Below, piece after piece: positions 27,532-36,578 of a stretch of DNA of 64,000 nt. The stretch spans positions 2,040,001-2,104,000 of the forward strand of contig NZ_CP109811.1 of assembly GCF_014856545.2 (NCBI RefSeq), given 5' to 3'. This DNA is from Mesobacillus jeotgali. Its GTDB lineage: Bacteria; Bacillota; Bacilli; Bacillales; Cytobacillaceae. A program made the translations under genes and the position numbers. The stretch's first letter is position 1; every line of letters begins with the position of its first letter. Below the pieces are notes generated by a model. It ran no database searches. It was not told the origin of the DNA and worked only from the letters and a program-made list of their open reading frames with translations.

Positions 27532-28803
27532 ATGAGTAATAAATGGAATCTTTTTTTAAGTGAAGTAACGACACATATCCGTTCAAAGGAAGCGAAAAAG
27601 TTTGTAGCCTCGGAATTGGAATTTCACCTAAATCAGGTGAAGAAGGAATGGATCGGGAAAGGCATGAGTGAGGAGGCGGCGGAGGAAAAGGCAGTAAGCC
27701 AAATGGGAAGTCCGGCCAAGCTTGGACACGAGTTGAATAAACTTCATAAACCGAGGATTGACTGGTGGCTGATTAGCTTGCTGGCTATTACCATGGCGCT
27801 GAGTTTCCTGCCCCTGCTTACATTGGGAGATGAGTTAGGGGGCAATTTTATGGCTAAGAAAGCCATTCATGTCTTCCTTGGTGTATTGTTGGCGGTGATC
27901 ATGATGTTTATCGATTATCGGAAGTTTGAAGGAAAAGGTTGGGCTTTTTACTCAGTTGGAGTGTTCTTTCTTTTCATGTTGATCAACTTTCCAAACAGAA
28001 TCCTGAACGGAGCTCCATACTTTCAGATTGGCCCATTCCAAATCGAAAGCTATTTCGCTTTGCCATTTTTATTCCTGGGATGGGGGTCATTTTTCAATAA
28101 CTCAAAAATAAAACTTTGGCAGTACTTCATTTTATTCGCATTACCGCTGATGCTATTTTTGGCCGTACCAAACATGGCAGTAAGTTTCATTTATATCGTA
28201 ATGGTATTTGTGATGATGTGGTGGAGTGCAATTAGCAGGAAAACGGCAATGATCATTACGATCGCTTCAGGCTTTGGTGCTGCCGCTTATGGCACACTTG
28301 GTTGGTTTACTGCTGCAGAATATCAGTTTGCCAGAATATTAGGGTTCCTCAATCCGGAAAAATATCCATCCACATGGGGATATAACTACCTGCAGCTGAA
28401 AGAACGCTTAGCTTCTTCCGGCTGGTTCGGTCCTGCTGCCAAAAGTAATGCGTTGCCATTCGAACATACGGATTATGCCTTCGTCAATCTGACTTATCAC
28501 TACGGGTATCTATTTGCGATTGGACTATTCGTGATCCTATCATTATTTGCAGCCAGGATTATAATGATTTCTTTTCAAATTAACTCCCGGTTTGCAAACC
28601 TGTTGCTTGTTGGCGGGGTGACATTGTTCCTTGTCCAATTCATCTATAACATCGGAATGCTGATTGGCCTGCTCCCACTGACGTCCATGTCTCTGCCATT
28701 CATCAGTTATGGATTCGTCCCGATGGTCTTCAACGCATTTATTATGGGAGTAGTATTAAGTGTCTATCGGAGGAAGGATTTTATTTTAAATAAAACGGCT
28801 TGA
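27532..28803 (+). CDS. HAAS-domain plus FtsW/RodA/SpoVE-type membrane protein
   Basis: 423 residues. The first about 75 residues form a HAAS-type helical domain (FVASELEFHLNQVKKEWIGKG, EEAAEEKAVSQMGSPAKLG) known to occur next to PadR regulators. The rest has about ten membrane helices resembling SEDS glycosyltransferases that polymerise peptidoglycan strands (N..YH.G and SYGFVPMVFNAFIMG regions near the C-terminus). Most SEDS proteins lack such an N-terminal domain. Together with the sigma factor and PadR it suggests an envelope-stress module. Enzymatic activity is not certain. Confidence 0.75.
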   Translation: MSNKWNLFLSEVTTHIRSKEAKKFVASELEFHLNQVKKEWIGKGMSEEAAEEKAVSQMGSPAKLGHELNKLHKPRIDWWLISLLAITMALSFLPLLTLGDELGGNFMAKKAIHVFLGVLLAVIMMFIDYRKFEGKGWAFYSVGVFFLFMLINFPNRILNGAPYFQIGPFQIESYFALPFLFLGWGSFFNNSKIKLWQYFILFALPLMLFLAVPNMAVSFIYIVMVFVMMWWSAISRKTAMIITIASGFGAAAYGTLGWFTAAEYQFARILGFLNPEKYPSTWGYNYLQLKERLASSGWFGPAAKSNALPFEHTDYAFVNLTYHYGYLFAIGLFVILSLFAARIIMISFQINSRFANLLLVGGVTLFLVQFIYNIGMLIGLLPLTSMSLPFISYGFVPMVFNAFIMGVVLSVYRRKDFILNKTA

Positions 28804-28813
28804 TGATGGGGGC

Positions 28814-28844
28814 GGAACTGTATTTAATACGGTTCCTCTTTTAT
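28814..28844 (+). terminator. Terminator after the sigma operon
   Basis: GGAACTGTATT / AATACGGTTCC hairpin with one mismatch, followed by TCTTTT. Confidence 0.8.
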
Positions 28845-28914
28845 ATATTTATGTTGAGGGAAACTACTTCACGCTACCAATTATTTACAATGATGCCCTG
28901 ATTTTTTAAAACGG

Positions 28915-29151
28915 ATAATTAGGTCACCAATAGAAGTTATTGGTGCTCTGTTTTCTCAAAAACTGGATAATTAGGTCACCAATAGGGTTCATTGGTGCCC
29001 TGTTTTCTCAAAAACTGTAAATTTAGGTCACCAATAGGGTTCATTGGTGACCTATTTTCTCAAAAACTGGATAATTAGGTCACCAATAGGGCTCATTGGT
29101 GCCCTGTTTTCTCAAAAACTGTAAATTTTGGACACCAAGAGAGGTTATTGG
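28915..29151. repeat. 52 bp tandem array, left part (split by IS256)
   Basis: Units marked by GGTCACC at 28922, 28974, 29026 and 29078 and the variant GGACACC at 29130, exactly 52 bp apart. Each has an inverted repeat (GGTCACCAAT / ATTGGTGACC at best, 7-nt loop, 27 bp) plus a 25 bp A-rich linker with TTCTCAAAAACTG. The array continues beyond the insertion at 30610. Confidence 0.95.
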
Positions 29152-30609
29152 AGTCAAGTCCTGGTTATTGTGTAAAATCAACGGCAAATGTTCTCAACCA
29201 AACCCTTTCATTTTTTTGCGAAGCTTCCATGGTTTCTTTTCTTCATCTCCGGGTAGGGATGTCAAATGGTTTTCAATTTGATATCCCTTCCCGGAGATGT
29301 AATCATCCATGATGGAAGTGGAGCTGAAAATGCGCTAATATACCCGACCCATTAAAGATTTCCTCTTTGTGTAGTCTGACACATGGTAATGCATCAGAAC
29401 GGCACCAACCAAACGGTACGCAGATTGGGAATTAGGGAAAATACGGATCACTCTTTCCCTCCTGCGAACCTCCTGGTTCAGCCGTTCCAATGAGTTGGTG
29501 CTTCGGATATGGATACGAATGTTTTCAGGAAAATTCATATATTGTATGGTATCTTCGAAACCTTCATCCAAGATGGCAAGCGCTTTTCCAAACCTTGCCT
29601 CATTACTAAAACGGTTCATCAATTCATCTTTGAACCGGCGTACGTCATCAATCGTAACTGCTTCAAATACTCGCTTTATCATCATGCGGATTTCAGCTGA
29701 ATCCTTTTTGGGCAACTTTTCAATGATATTTCGTTTGAAATGGACATTGCATCTTTGCCAGGCAGCGCCTATAAATTCACGTTGGATGGCTTTCTGCAGT
29801 CCTTGGTGGGCATCTGAAATTATAAGTTTGGGTGATTGGAGGCCGCGTGATTTAAGCTGTTGGAAAAAACGGCTCCAGCTTTCAAAACTTTCCGCATGGT
29901 CAACACTTAGGCCAAGGATTTCACGTGTATGATTCTCTGTAATGGCTGTCGTAATATAAACAGCTTTAGATACGACTCGATTGTGCTCACGCACCTTTAT
30001 ATACATGGCATCTGCGAAAACGTAAGGGTAGTAGGTAGTATTTAATGGTCGTCCAGCCCATTCATTCACAATAGGATCAAGCTTCTGTGTAAGGGATGAA
30101 ACAAAGGACTTGGACACATTCTTACCACAGAGTTGTTCCACGATGTTGGTCACTTTCCGCGTCGAAACACCATTGACAACCATCTCCAACATGGAAAGGA
30201 CCAGGGCCTGATCACACCGGGCATACTTTTCGAAAACGGTGGTTGAGAATTCGCCATTACGCGTCCGTGGAACCTTTAGGGCTATATTTCCGATACTCAT
30301 CAACAGTTCTCGTTCATAGTAACCGTTCCGGTAGTCACGGCGTTCGACAGCACGTTCATAAGGGGCAGCCTTTAAATAGTCGTCTCTTTCCTTTTCCATA
30401 AACTCATTTAATACCAACACAACGGCTGATTTAATGACCATATCAAGGTTGGAATTTACAATGGCTTCTTTTAAAACATCAACATTCAGGTTAAACTGTA
30501 CTTGAGTCATTTATATTCCTCTTTTCACTTGTTTATCGTGGTTGAAAACAGTGTTGCCAAGAGTGAATAAAATGACTCTTTCTTTTTACACAATTATACG
30601 GACTTAATC
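29152..30609 (-). mobile_element. IS256-family insertion sequence with 8 bp target duplication
   Basis: 1458 bp. Imperfect terminal inverted repeats align without gaps over about 26 positions (left AGTCAAGTCC..., right end reverse complement GATTAAGTCC..., both continuing to TTGTGTAAAA). Direct repeats GTTATTGG flank it at 29144-29151 and 30610-30617. Removing the element and one duplicate restores the 52 bp repeat phase exactly, which confirms the ends. Confidence 0.95.
29335..30510 (-). CDS. IS256-family (mutator-type) transposase
   Basis: 391 residues, full length for the family. DDE catalytic residues: Asp in YVFADAMYIKVRE, Asp in LIISDAHQGLQKAIQ, Glu in NSLERLNQEVRRRERVI. Also CNVHFKRNI and the ADYRNGYYER-like N-terminal motif (RDYRNGYYERELL). 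Apparently intact, so the element may be mobile. Confidence 0.96.
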   Translation of the reverse strand: MTQVQFNLNVDVLKEAIVNSNLDMVIKSAVVLVLNEFMEKERDDYLKAAPYERAVERRDYRNGYYERELLMSIGNIALKVPRTRNGEFSTTVFEKYARCDQALVLSMLEMVVNGVSTRKVTNIVEQLCGKNVSKSFVSSLTQKLDPIVNEWAGRPLNTTYYPYVFADAMYIKVREHNRVVSKAVYITTAITENHTREILGLSVDHAESFESWSRFFQQLKSRGLQSPKLIISDAHQGLQKAIQREFIGAAWQRCNVHFKRNIIEKLPKKDSAEIRMMIKRVFEAVTIDDVRRFKDELMNRFSNEARFGKALAILDEGFEDTIQYMNFPENIRIHIRSTNSLERLNQEVRRRERVIRIFPNSQSAYRLVGAVLMHYHVSDYTKRKSLMGRVY

Positions 30610-30790
30610 GTTATTGGTGCCCTGTTTTCTCGAAAACTGGATAATTAGGTCACCAATAGGGTTCATTGGTGCCCTATTTTCTCAAAAACTGTAAATTTTG
30701 GACACCAAGAGAGGTTATTGGTGCCCTGTTTTCTCAAAAACTGGATAATTAGGTCACCAATAGAATTAATTGTCGCTCCCAATCCATTTA
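30610..30790. repeat. 52 bp tandem array, right part
   Basis: Units at 30648, 30700 and 30752, in phase with the left part after subtracting the IS256 element and one target copy. The last unit decays near 30790, just before the promoter region of the PstS-like gene. Eight units in total across both parts. Confidence 0.95.
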
Positions 30791-30841
30791 CTTCCAAGTT
30801 TTATGTTTACTTCTAAAATTACATATTTACTAAAATATTCA

Positions 30842-30863
30842 TATAGTGTAAAATTACACTATA
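30842..30863. promoter_or_regulatory. Palindromic operator TATAGTGTAA-AA-TTACACTATA
   Basis: Perfect 10 bp arms around a 2-nt centre, 27 bp before the start of the PstS-like gene. Its TAGTGTAA-NN-TTACACTA core equals the palindrome at 4576-4593. Confidence 0.6.
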
Positions 30864-30890
30864 TTAAACTAGTTACTGGGGGTCTTCATT

Positions 30891-32363
30891 TTGAAGAAGG
30901 ATGCCGGTTTTTTAATTATTTACTTAATATTTATGCCTCTCTTTCTATCATTGTTAGGGATTGCAGTTTTAGCGATTGAGAATTATGGGCCGCCTATTAT
31001 GGTATTGACCATCTCGATTCTGGCTCTTATTATAGGGTACCGTTTTGGGAAAAGGCCAAGGGCTGCCTCGTTTTATGGGCGATATCTTCCGGTTTTTGCA
31101 CCTCTTTTACTGACGGTACTTCTTGCTGCCATAGGGATGATTATTTCTAAAGGCTTTTTCGGGCACCAGGTTTGGGGAATCTTCGTATTCGCGCTATTCC
31201 CTTTTTTACCGAATTCTTTTATTTCAGCATTGATGGGTGAATTCATTCTTACCTTCGCTGTGCCGTTTTCTTATTATTTATTCTTTTTGATCGGCTTTTT
31301 CGCTTCTGAACGGAAAACCCAGAAGAAAGTCATTATAAAAAAGGGAAATCTGATCGCAGGCGTCGGTATCATTGTGCTGCTCTTGGCTGTGATTGGAACA
31401 ATCTATATTGAGCGGAGCAAGCATGTTCTTCCACCTTCATATGGATTTGATTATGGCAATGGCTTCTCGAGTGTTGACCTTGAACCATACTATGTGACGA
31501 ACCCAAATAATAAATTACCAAAGCTGGAAGGCCCGGCAAGTTTTAGTGTGGAAACTCAAAGTGAAATGCCAATTTTGGATGGAGCAGAGGCAGCTTATCC
31601 AGTATATGCGGCCTTCGCAAACGCGACATATAAAGAGATAAGAAGTAACAACACGCTTCCGACTGGTGAAGAGGTCGTTAGTTTTACGAATACGCTCTAT
31701 GCCTTTGAGAGACTTGTATCAGGTGAAGTAGATATATTTTTCGGTGCCCAGCCCTCGGCTTCGCAACAAAGCCTGGCAGAGAGTAAGGGGAAGGAGCTCG
31801 TCCTCACTCCAATTGGGAAGGAAGCATTTGTGTTTTTCGTAAATGAAAAAAATCCAGTTGACAACCTGAATTCAGAGGAAATTAAATCGATTTACTCAGG
31901 TAAAATAAACAATTGGAGTGAAGTGGGTGGAAAGGAAAACAGGATTATGGCTTTCCAGCGGCCGGCAGACTCTGGCAGCCAGACGATCATGGAAAAATTC
32001 ATGGGTGACACCCCGTTGATGCCCGCTTTGAAAGAAGAAGTGGCGGGAATGGGCGATTTGATGGAGGAGGTTGCCAGCTACCGTAACTACAATAACTCCC
32101 TTGGTTACTCATTCCGCTTTTTCACAACTGGCATGAATCCGAATGCAAAAATCAAGCTGGTTTCACTGGATGGAGTTGAACCATCACCAGAAAATATCGA
32201 GTCAGGTAAATATCCATTTGTCGTCAACCTGTATGCAATTACAGTAAAGGATAACCGGAAAAAATCGGTGCAACCGATGCTGGAATGGATGCAGGGACCC
32301 GAGGGGCAGAAGCTGATTGAGGAGGTTGGTTATATTCCTTTGAAAGGGGAAGCTGCTAATTAG
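30891..32363 (+). CDS. Membrane-anchored PstS-like substrate-binding protein
   Basis: 490 residues, TTG start after a GGGGG site. About five N-terminal membrane helices (residues about 5-165) precede a periplasmic-binding-protein domain of the phosphate (PstS) class: LDGAEAAYPVYAAFAN, a middle VDIFFGAQPSASQQ, ALKEEVAGMGDLMEEV and RPADSGSQTIMEKFM, the last resembling the phosphate-loop segment. Ordinary PstS proteins are lipoproteins; the fused membrane part is unusual. No Pst permease or ATPase is adjacent, so a sensory role is possible. Palindromic operator upstream. Confidence 0.78.
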   Translation: MKKDAGFLIIYLIFMPLFLSLLGIAVLAIENYGPPIMVLTISILALIIGYRFGKRPRAASFYGRYLPVFAPLLLTVLLAAIGMIISKGFFGHQVWGIFVFALFPFLPNSFISALMGEFILTFAVPFSYYLFFLIGFFASERKTQKKVIIKKGNLIAGVGIIVLLLAVIGTIYIERSKHVLPPSYGFDYGNGFSSVDLEPYYVTNPNNKLPKLEGPASFSVETQSEMPILDGAEAAYPVYAAFANATYKEIRSNNTLPTGEEVVSFTNTLYAFERLVSGEVDIFFGAQPSASQQSLAESKGKELVLTPIGKEAFVFFVNEKNPVDNLNSEEIKSIYSGKINNWSEVGGKENRIMAFQRPADSGSQTIMEKFMGDTPLMPALKEEVAGMGDLMEEVASYRNYNNSLGYSFRFFTTGMNPNAKIKLVSLDGVEPSPENIESGKYPFVVNLYAITVKDNRKKSVQPMLEWMQGPEGQKLIEEVGYIPLKGEAAN

Positions 32364-32487
32364 AAAATGGCTAGCTGAAAAGGATGTCAAAAGATGAAAA
32401 TAGTAGAATCAGCGCACTGCAAAACTATTTTTAGGCTGCTTCGTTCCAGAGTATTACCCGAACACAATATCGTTTTTATCAATGGAA

Positions 32488-32521
32488 AAGGATGGTTCCG
32501 ATTCGGAAACCATCCCTTTTT
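32488..32521 (+). terminator. Terminator between convergent genes
   Basis: GGATGGTT / AACCATCC stem with an inner CCG/CGG pair; A and T tracts on the two sides allow use in both directions. Confidence 0.8.
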
Positions 32522-32528
32522 GTATTCT

Positions 32529-33320
32529 CTATTCGCCATCAAGCATTCTGAAGACTCCGCCAAGGACGCTGCCTTCACCTTTGTTCTGGCCTCCAGCTTG
32601 TGGAGCCGCGGCGAAAACTCTGCTGGCAAGGCGGCTGAATGGAAGTGATTGAATCCAAACAGTACCTGGTCCTCTGAGTGTTGCAAAGAAAAGCCCTTCT
32701 CCGCCAAATAGTGCAGTTTTAATTCCTTTTACCATTTCGATGTCGTAATTCACATTGCTCGTCATTGCAACAAGGCAGCCGGTGTCGACTTTAATGACTT
32801 CTCCTGGCTGAAGCTCTCTCTTATGTATCGTTCCGCCCGCATGGACAAATGCCATTCCGTCTCCTTCAAGCTTCTGCATGATGAAGCCTTCTCCGCCGAA
32901 AAAACCTGCTCCAAGCTTCCTTTGGAATTCAACCCCGACAGAAACTCCTTTAGCCGCAGCAAGGAAAGCGTCTTTTTGGCAAATGATCTTGCCGCCATTC
33001 TGGCTTAGATTCATCGGAATGATTTTACCAGGGTAGGGTGACGCGAATGATACATGCTTCTTATCGTGGCCAATGTTCGTGAATGTTGTCATGAAAAGGC
33101 TCTCGCCCGTCAACAACCGCTTTCCTGCACCAAACAGTTTGCCAACCAAGCCGCCGCCACTACCGGAGCCATCGCCAAAAATCGTCTCCATTTCAATTTG
33201 CTGGTCCATCATCATCAGACTGCCAGCCTCAGCTACAACCGTTTCATTCGGATCCAGTTCAACCTCTACAAACTGCATGTCATCGCCATAAATCTTATAA
33301 TCAATTTCATGGTTTCTCAA
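32529..33320 (-). CDS. TIGR00266/AIM24-family protein
   Basis: 263 residues, TTG start with GGAGGG upstream. Beta-rich, Gly-rich protein with the family stretch VVAEAGSLMMMDQQIEMET, GDGSGSGGGLVGKLFGAGKR and EGDGMAFVHAGGTI. Widespread cytoplasmic family of unknown function related to mitochondrial AIM24. Stands alone, convergent with the PstS-like gene. Confidence 0.88.
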   Translation of the reverse strand: MRNHEIDYKIYGDDMQFVEVELDPNETVVAEAGSLMMMDQQIEMETIFGDGSGSGGGLVGKLFGAGKRLLTGESLFMTTFTNIGHDKKHVSFASPYPGKIIPMNLSQNGGKIICQKDAFLAAAKGVSVGVEFQRKLGAGFFGGEGFIMQKLEGDGMAFVHAGGTIHKRELQPGEVIKVDTGCLVAMTSNVNYDIEMVKGIKTALFGGEGLFFATLRGPGTVWIQSLPFSRLASRVFAAAPQAGGQNKGEGSVLGGVFRMLDGE

Positions 33321-33733
33321 TGCTTTTCCCTCCAGAAAAATCTACTTTACATGTTCATTGTACAACTTTGCGTAGGAAGTTGCAGAATTTTTAAAAGGAC
33401 AGCATTCTTCGGGCATCATGAAAGATTTTGGGTTTTAGAACCTCAATTATTTCATTTTAAAGGTACGCATTTGTTTTCCTGCTTCTGCCCTTGATTAAAG
33501 GCTGAAACAGTTAAGATTTTTGGCATTAGAATATGTTCAGTTTCATTTAGAAAATCCTCAACACCCAAAAATAGGCTTTTGCATATGTGACAATGCCCAC
33601 TTCGTCTACATAAATTGTTAAAGAGTATCCTTATTAATTGGTGTCTTATCCTTATATACAGAAATATTTGCATATTGCTCACTTGGTTTCTTGCTTAGTT
33701 GGAGCCCTGTCAATTTTTCGAGGAGGTAAACAA
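33321..33733 (+). other. Upstream region of the bacteriocin precursor, no gene seen
   Basis: 413 bp of AT-rich DNA carrying the promoters of the AIM24 gene (minus strand) and the precursor gene (plus strand). No open frame with a credible ribosome site. No clear palindromic operator was found. Confidence 0.4.
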
Positions 33734-34012
33734 ATGATGAATAATTTTCAAAATGAACTGCAAATGCTGAATGTTGGTGATTTCCAGGCAACTCAGCCGG
33801 TTAGCTGGGATCAAAACCAGTACCATTCAGGGGATGAACGTATTTTTTTAGGACTGGGTGGCTTTGGCGGTTGTTTCGGTTTTTCTTGCTTCTTTAGCTG
33901 CTTTGGGTGCGGCGGGTGTTTCCGCTGCGGTGGATGTGGCGGCTGTGGAAGATGTGCTCATTGCGGCGGGTGCGGACGCTGTGGCGGTTGTGGCCGCTGC
34001 CATCGTGGTTAA
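33734..34012 (+). CDS. Heterocycloanthracin/sonorensin-type bacteriocin precursor
   Basis: 92 residues from ATG 33734, 7 nt after AGGAGG. Leader of about 40 residues (MMNNFQNELQMLNVGDFQAT...) is followed by a Gly/Cys core with 14 Cys. After CFFSC the Cys recur at every third position (FGC GGC FRC GGC GGC GRC AHC GGC GRC GGC GRC HRG). This Cys-x-x pattern is the substrate type for thiazole formation by YcaO cyclodehydratases. Two Ser in the core could give oxazoles. The processing enzymes are encoded just downstream. Expected product is an antibacterial thiazole-rich peptide. Confidence 0.93.
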   Translation: MMNNFQNELQMLNVGDFQATQPVSWDQNQYHSGDERIFLGLGGFGGCFGFSCFFSCFGCGGCFRCGGCGGCGRCAHCGGCGRCGGCGRCHRG

Positions 34013-34031
34013 GTTAATTAATCCAGAATTC

Positions 34032-34064
34032 AGCCCCTGCGGTAATTCTTTGCAGGGGCTTTTC
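34032..34064 (+). terminator. Terminator between precursor and modification genes
   Basis: AGCCCCTGC / GCAGGGGCT hairpin followed by TTTC. Placement after the precursor gene fits an attenuator giving more precursor than enzyme transcript. Confidence 0.8.
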
Positions 34065-34164
34065 TTATTTCATTCCGAGACATAAGGGACAAATTGCGCT
34101 ACATACGATGATAATGACAGTCAATGAAGCAGAGTAAAGGCTTTAATGCCTGAGGAGGAGTGAG

Positions 34165-36075
34165 ATGGTGAAGTTGGAACCTTCTATGATATTGAAGGTG
34201 AAAAGAGATACGTTTTATCTCGCAGAACCGAACCGGGGAGTTTATTTAAGGAATAATTCATGTTCATTCCGTCTTGAAGGGAATGGTATTGACCAATGGG
34301 TTGAAAAGCTTTTGCCAATGTTTAACGGGGAGTATTCGCTGGGAAAATTGACGGATGGCCTGCCTGAACCATACAGGGAGCGTGTTTATCAAATTGCTGA
34401 GGCTCTTTTTGAGAATGGTTTTGTCCGGGACGTGAGCCAGGATGAACCGCATCAATTATCTGAGCAAGTCCTGAAAAAATTCGCTTCGCAAATAGAGTTT
34501 GTCGATAATTTGGCTGGTTCAGGTGCATCAAGGTTCCAGTCATTCCGCAAGGCAAAGGTACTGGCCATCGGCTCTGGTCCCATGTTGAATTCACTCGTAT
34601 CGACTTTGCTTGAATCCGGTCTGGAGAAAGTGAATGTCGCTATTACAGATGAAAGCCGGACGAATAGAAAAAGATTGGCAGAGCTCGTGAATCATGCACG
34701 TAAAACAGATTCGGAGGTGGAGTACAAGGAATTTTATAATATGAATGGGAACTGGAGCGAGCTGCTGAGGCCTTTCGACTCGGTCCTGTACATTTCACAA
34801 AATGGCAATGTGGAGGAATTGAAGGTTTTGCAATCAATCTGCAGGGAGGAAAGGAAAACCTTCATTCCTGCCATCCTGTTCAAACAAACAGGCATAGCGG
34901 GTCCATCGTTTATTCCAGATTCAGAGCTTTGTTGGGAGTCGGCGTGGCGGCGATTGCATTCTTCTGTTTTCGTAAAAGAGCAGAGCGACTCTCCTGCATC
35001 TTTGACCTCTGGAGCTTTGCTGGCTAATGTTATTACATTTGAATTATATAAAGAACTCGCAGGTATCACGAAAGCTGATCAAAGAAACCGGATTTATTTG
35101 CTCAATCTAGACACTCTTGAGGGAAGCTGGCATTTGGTTTCACCACATCCCTTAGTAACTGGAATTTTCTCATCCGCAGAGGTAGAAGACATTGAAGAGC
35201 GGCTCGGTCAGGACCTCAGAAAAGCTGAACCAGAAAAATTTTTGCAGTATTTCAGTCTATTTACTTCAAAGGAGACGGGAATTTTACATGAGTGGGAAGA
35301 GGGGGATCTTAAGCAGCTTCCATTGGCACAATGCAGGGTTCAGGCAGTCGATCCGCTGTCAGATGGGCCGTCTGAATTACTGACAGCAAGGGTTTGTACA
35401 GGGTTCACACATGAAGAAGCGAGAATGGAGGCGGCGTTGACGGGGATTGAATCATATACTGCCCGCCTTGCAGAAATCATTGAAAACCGCGGCATTCTGG
35501 GTGTTGGTGCCGGTGAAACTTTTGCGGAAGCTGTTGGGCGAGGTCTGCAAAAATGTCTCTCCAAAGAACTGGATCATCGAAAGCTCAGTGAAAAAGAGTC
35601 GATTTCCCTTGTCGACCTCGAGCCGATTGAAGACCAACGTTGTGCTTTTTATATAAAGGCTCTCACTACGATACAGGGAGCACCCCTAGCAGGGATTGGA
35701 AAGGAAATTCGTGGCTTCCCTGTTGTCTGGATCGGAACAAAGAGAGGCTGGTATGGAAGTGCTGGTCTGAATGCAACTTTGGCATTAAGAAGCGCTTTGC
35801 AGATTGCTTTATCCGATTTTCAAAATGAGTCAGCTGGGGATGGGTCTCAAGTTCTGCAGGATTCAGAGGTTTATTTTTCTGAAATAGGTAAACAAAGCTT
35901 GGAAATTCCAGAATATACTGGAAGGTTTCAGTGTGAAATCCTGCAGGCAGCCATTGAGGTTCTTAAACAGAACAGAACCAAAATGTTCGTTTATGAATTA
36001 AGCATTGAACCGATTTTCAAACAACAACTAGATGGAGTATATGGTGTATTGCTGCGAGGGGAGGGATCAAGTTGA
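34165..36075 (+). CDS. ThiF-like thiazole-bacteriocin maturation protein
   Basis: 636 residues; ATG follows GGAGGAG. N-terminal about 110 residues may hold the leader-binding region; then a ThiF/E1-like Rossmann segment KVLAIGSGPMLNSLVSTLL (about residues 131-149) and a long C-terminal part with a second domain (CTGFTHEEARMEAALTGIESY, FAEAVGRGLQKCL) resembling YcaO-type ATP-binding helices. This is the large ocin-ThiF-like partner found only with heterocycloanthracin-type clusters. The next gene's TTG start overlaps its stop by 4 bp. Exact role unknown; probably leader recognition and cyclodehydratase assembly. Confidence 0.88.
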   Translation: MVKLEPSMILKVKRDTFYLAEPNRGVYLRNNSCSFRLEGNGIDQWVEKLLPMFNGEYSLGKLTDGLPEPYRERVYQIAEALFENGFVRDVSQDEPHQLSEQVLKKFASQIEFVDNLAGSGASRFQSFRKAKVLAIGSGPMLNSLVSTLLESGLEKVNVAITDESRTNRKRLAELVNHARKTDSEVEYKEFYNMNGNWSELLRPFDSVLYISQNGNVEELKVLQSICREERKTFIPAILFKQTGIAGPSFIPDSELCWESAWRRLHSSVFVKEQSDSPASLTSGALLANVITFELYKELAGITKADQRNRIYLLNLDTLEGSWHLVSPHPLVTGIFSSAEVEDIEERLGQDLRKAEPEKFLQYFSLFTSKETGILHEWEEGDLKQLPLAQCRVQAVDPLSDGPSELLTARVCTGFTHEEARMEAALTGIESYTARLAEIIENRGILGVGAGETFAEAVGRGLQKCLSKELDHRKLSEKESISLVDLEPIEDQRCAFYIKALTTIQGAPLAGIGKEIRGFPVVWIGTKRGWYGSAGLNATLALRSALQIALSDFQNESAGDGSQVLQDSEVYFSEIGKQSLEIPEYTGRFQCEILQAAIEVLKQNRTKMFVYELSIEPIFKQQLDGVYGVLLRGEGSS

Positions 36076-36578
36076 GTTCCTTCGTAGTCATTATAGGAGA
36101 AGGTTGGCTGGCTGATTGTGTTGCTGAGGAATTATCATCACGCTATCAAGTGTTCAGAAGGATTGATTTTGAGAATGGACTGCCCGAGAATTCAGAGTTG
36201 ATGCTTGTCCTTCATGATTATTGGAACCCCATAGCGCATCAAAAAGCTGAAGAAGCGGTAAAACTGACTGGCAGTCCCTGGCTCCGGGCCTTTGTTTCGT
36301 TTGGGGAGGGAATCATTGGGCCGCTCGTCAGGCCAGGCAAACCTGGATGTTTGCAATGTGCTGACCTGAGGAAGCTGCTAGGGGGCCAGGAGCGAAGCGA
36401 AATGCGAAAGGTGAAGCGAAAGCTGGAAGCCGAAAAAGAAACACCTTCGGATTCATGGGCATCGAAAAATGGACTTCTGCATTTGGTTCATTTAATTGTA
36501 ACTGAAGCGGATAAGGTTCTAGCGGGCAAGAAGGGCCTTTCGGCAGGACAGATGTATTTTACCGACTTAAAACATTGA
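36072..36578 (+). CDS. Cyclodehydratase N-terminal (E1-like, zinc) part, cut by a frameshift
   Basis: 168 residues, TTG start with GAGGGGAGG upstream. Ends FTDLKH-stop in a 3 bp overlap with the YcaO frame. Carries the first half of the zinc site, Cys-x-x-Cys in KPGCLQCADL; the second half (LCQVC) lies in the next frame, so the two must be one polypeptide to bind zinc. Adding one A to the AAAA run at 36569-36572 would give TDLKTLNGSWHSF and join them. In related clusters these domains are normally one protein of about 650 residues. Either an assembly error, a mutation, or a -1 slip on AAAA. Confidence 0.8.
   Translation: MSSFVVIIGEGWLADCVAEELSSRYQVFRRIDFENGLPENSELMLVLHDYWNPIAHQKAEEAVKLTGSPWLRAFVSFGEGIIGPLVRPGKPGCLQCADLRKLLGGQERSEMRKVKRKLEAEKETPSDSWASKNGLLHLVHLIVTEADKVLAGKKGLSAGQMYFTDLKH

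Noticed and set aside
33858..34085. Ala/Val-rich frame over the precursor gene
   Set aside because: Shadow of the GGC/TGT-rich precursor in another frame; no start site and no family.
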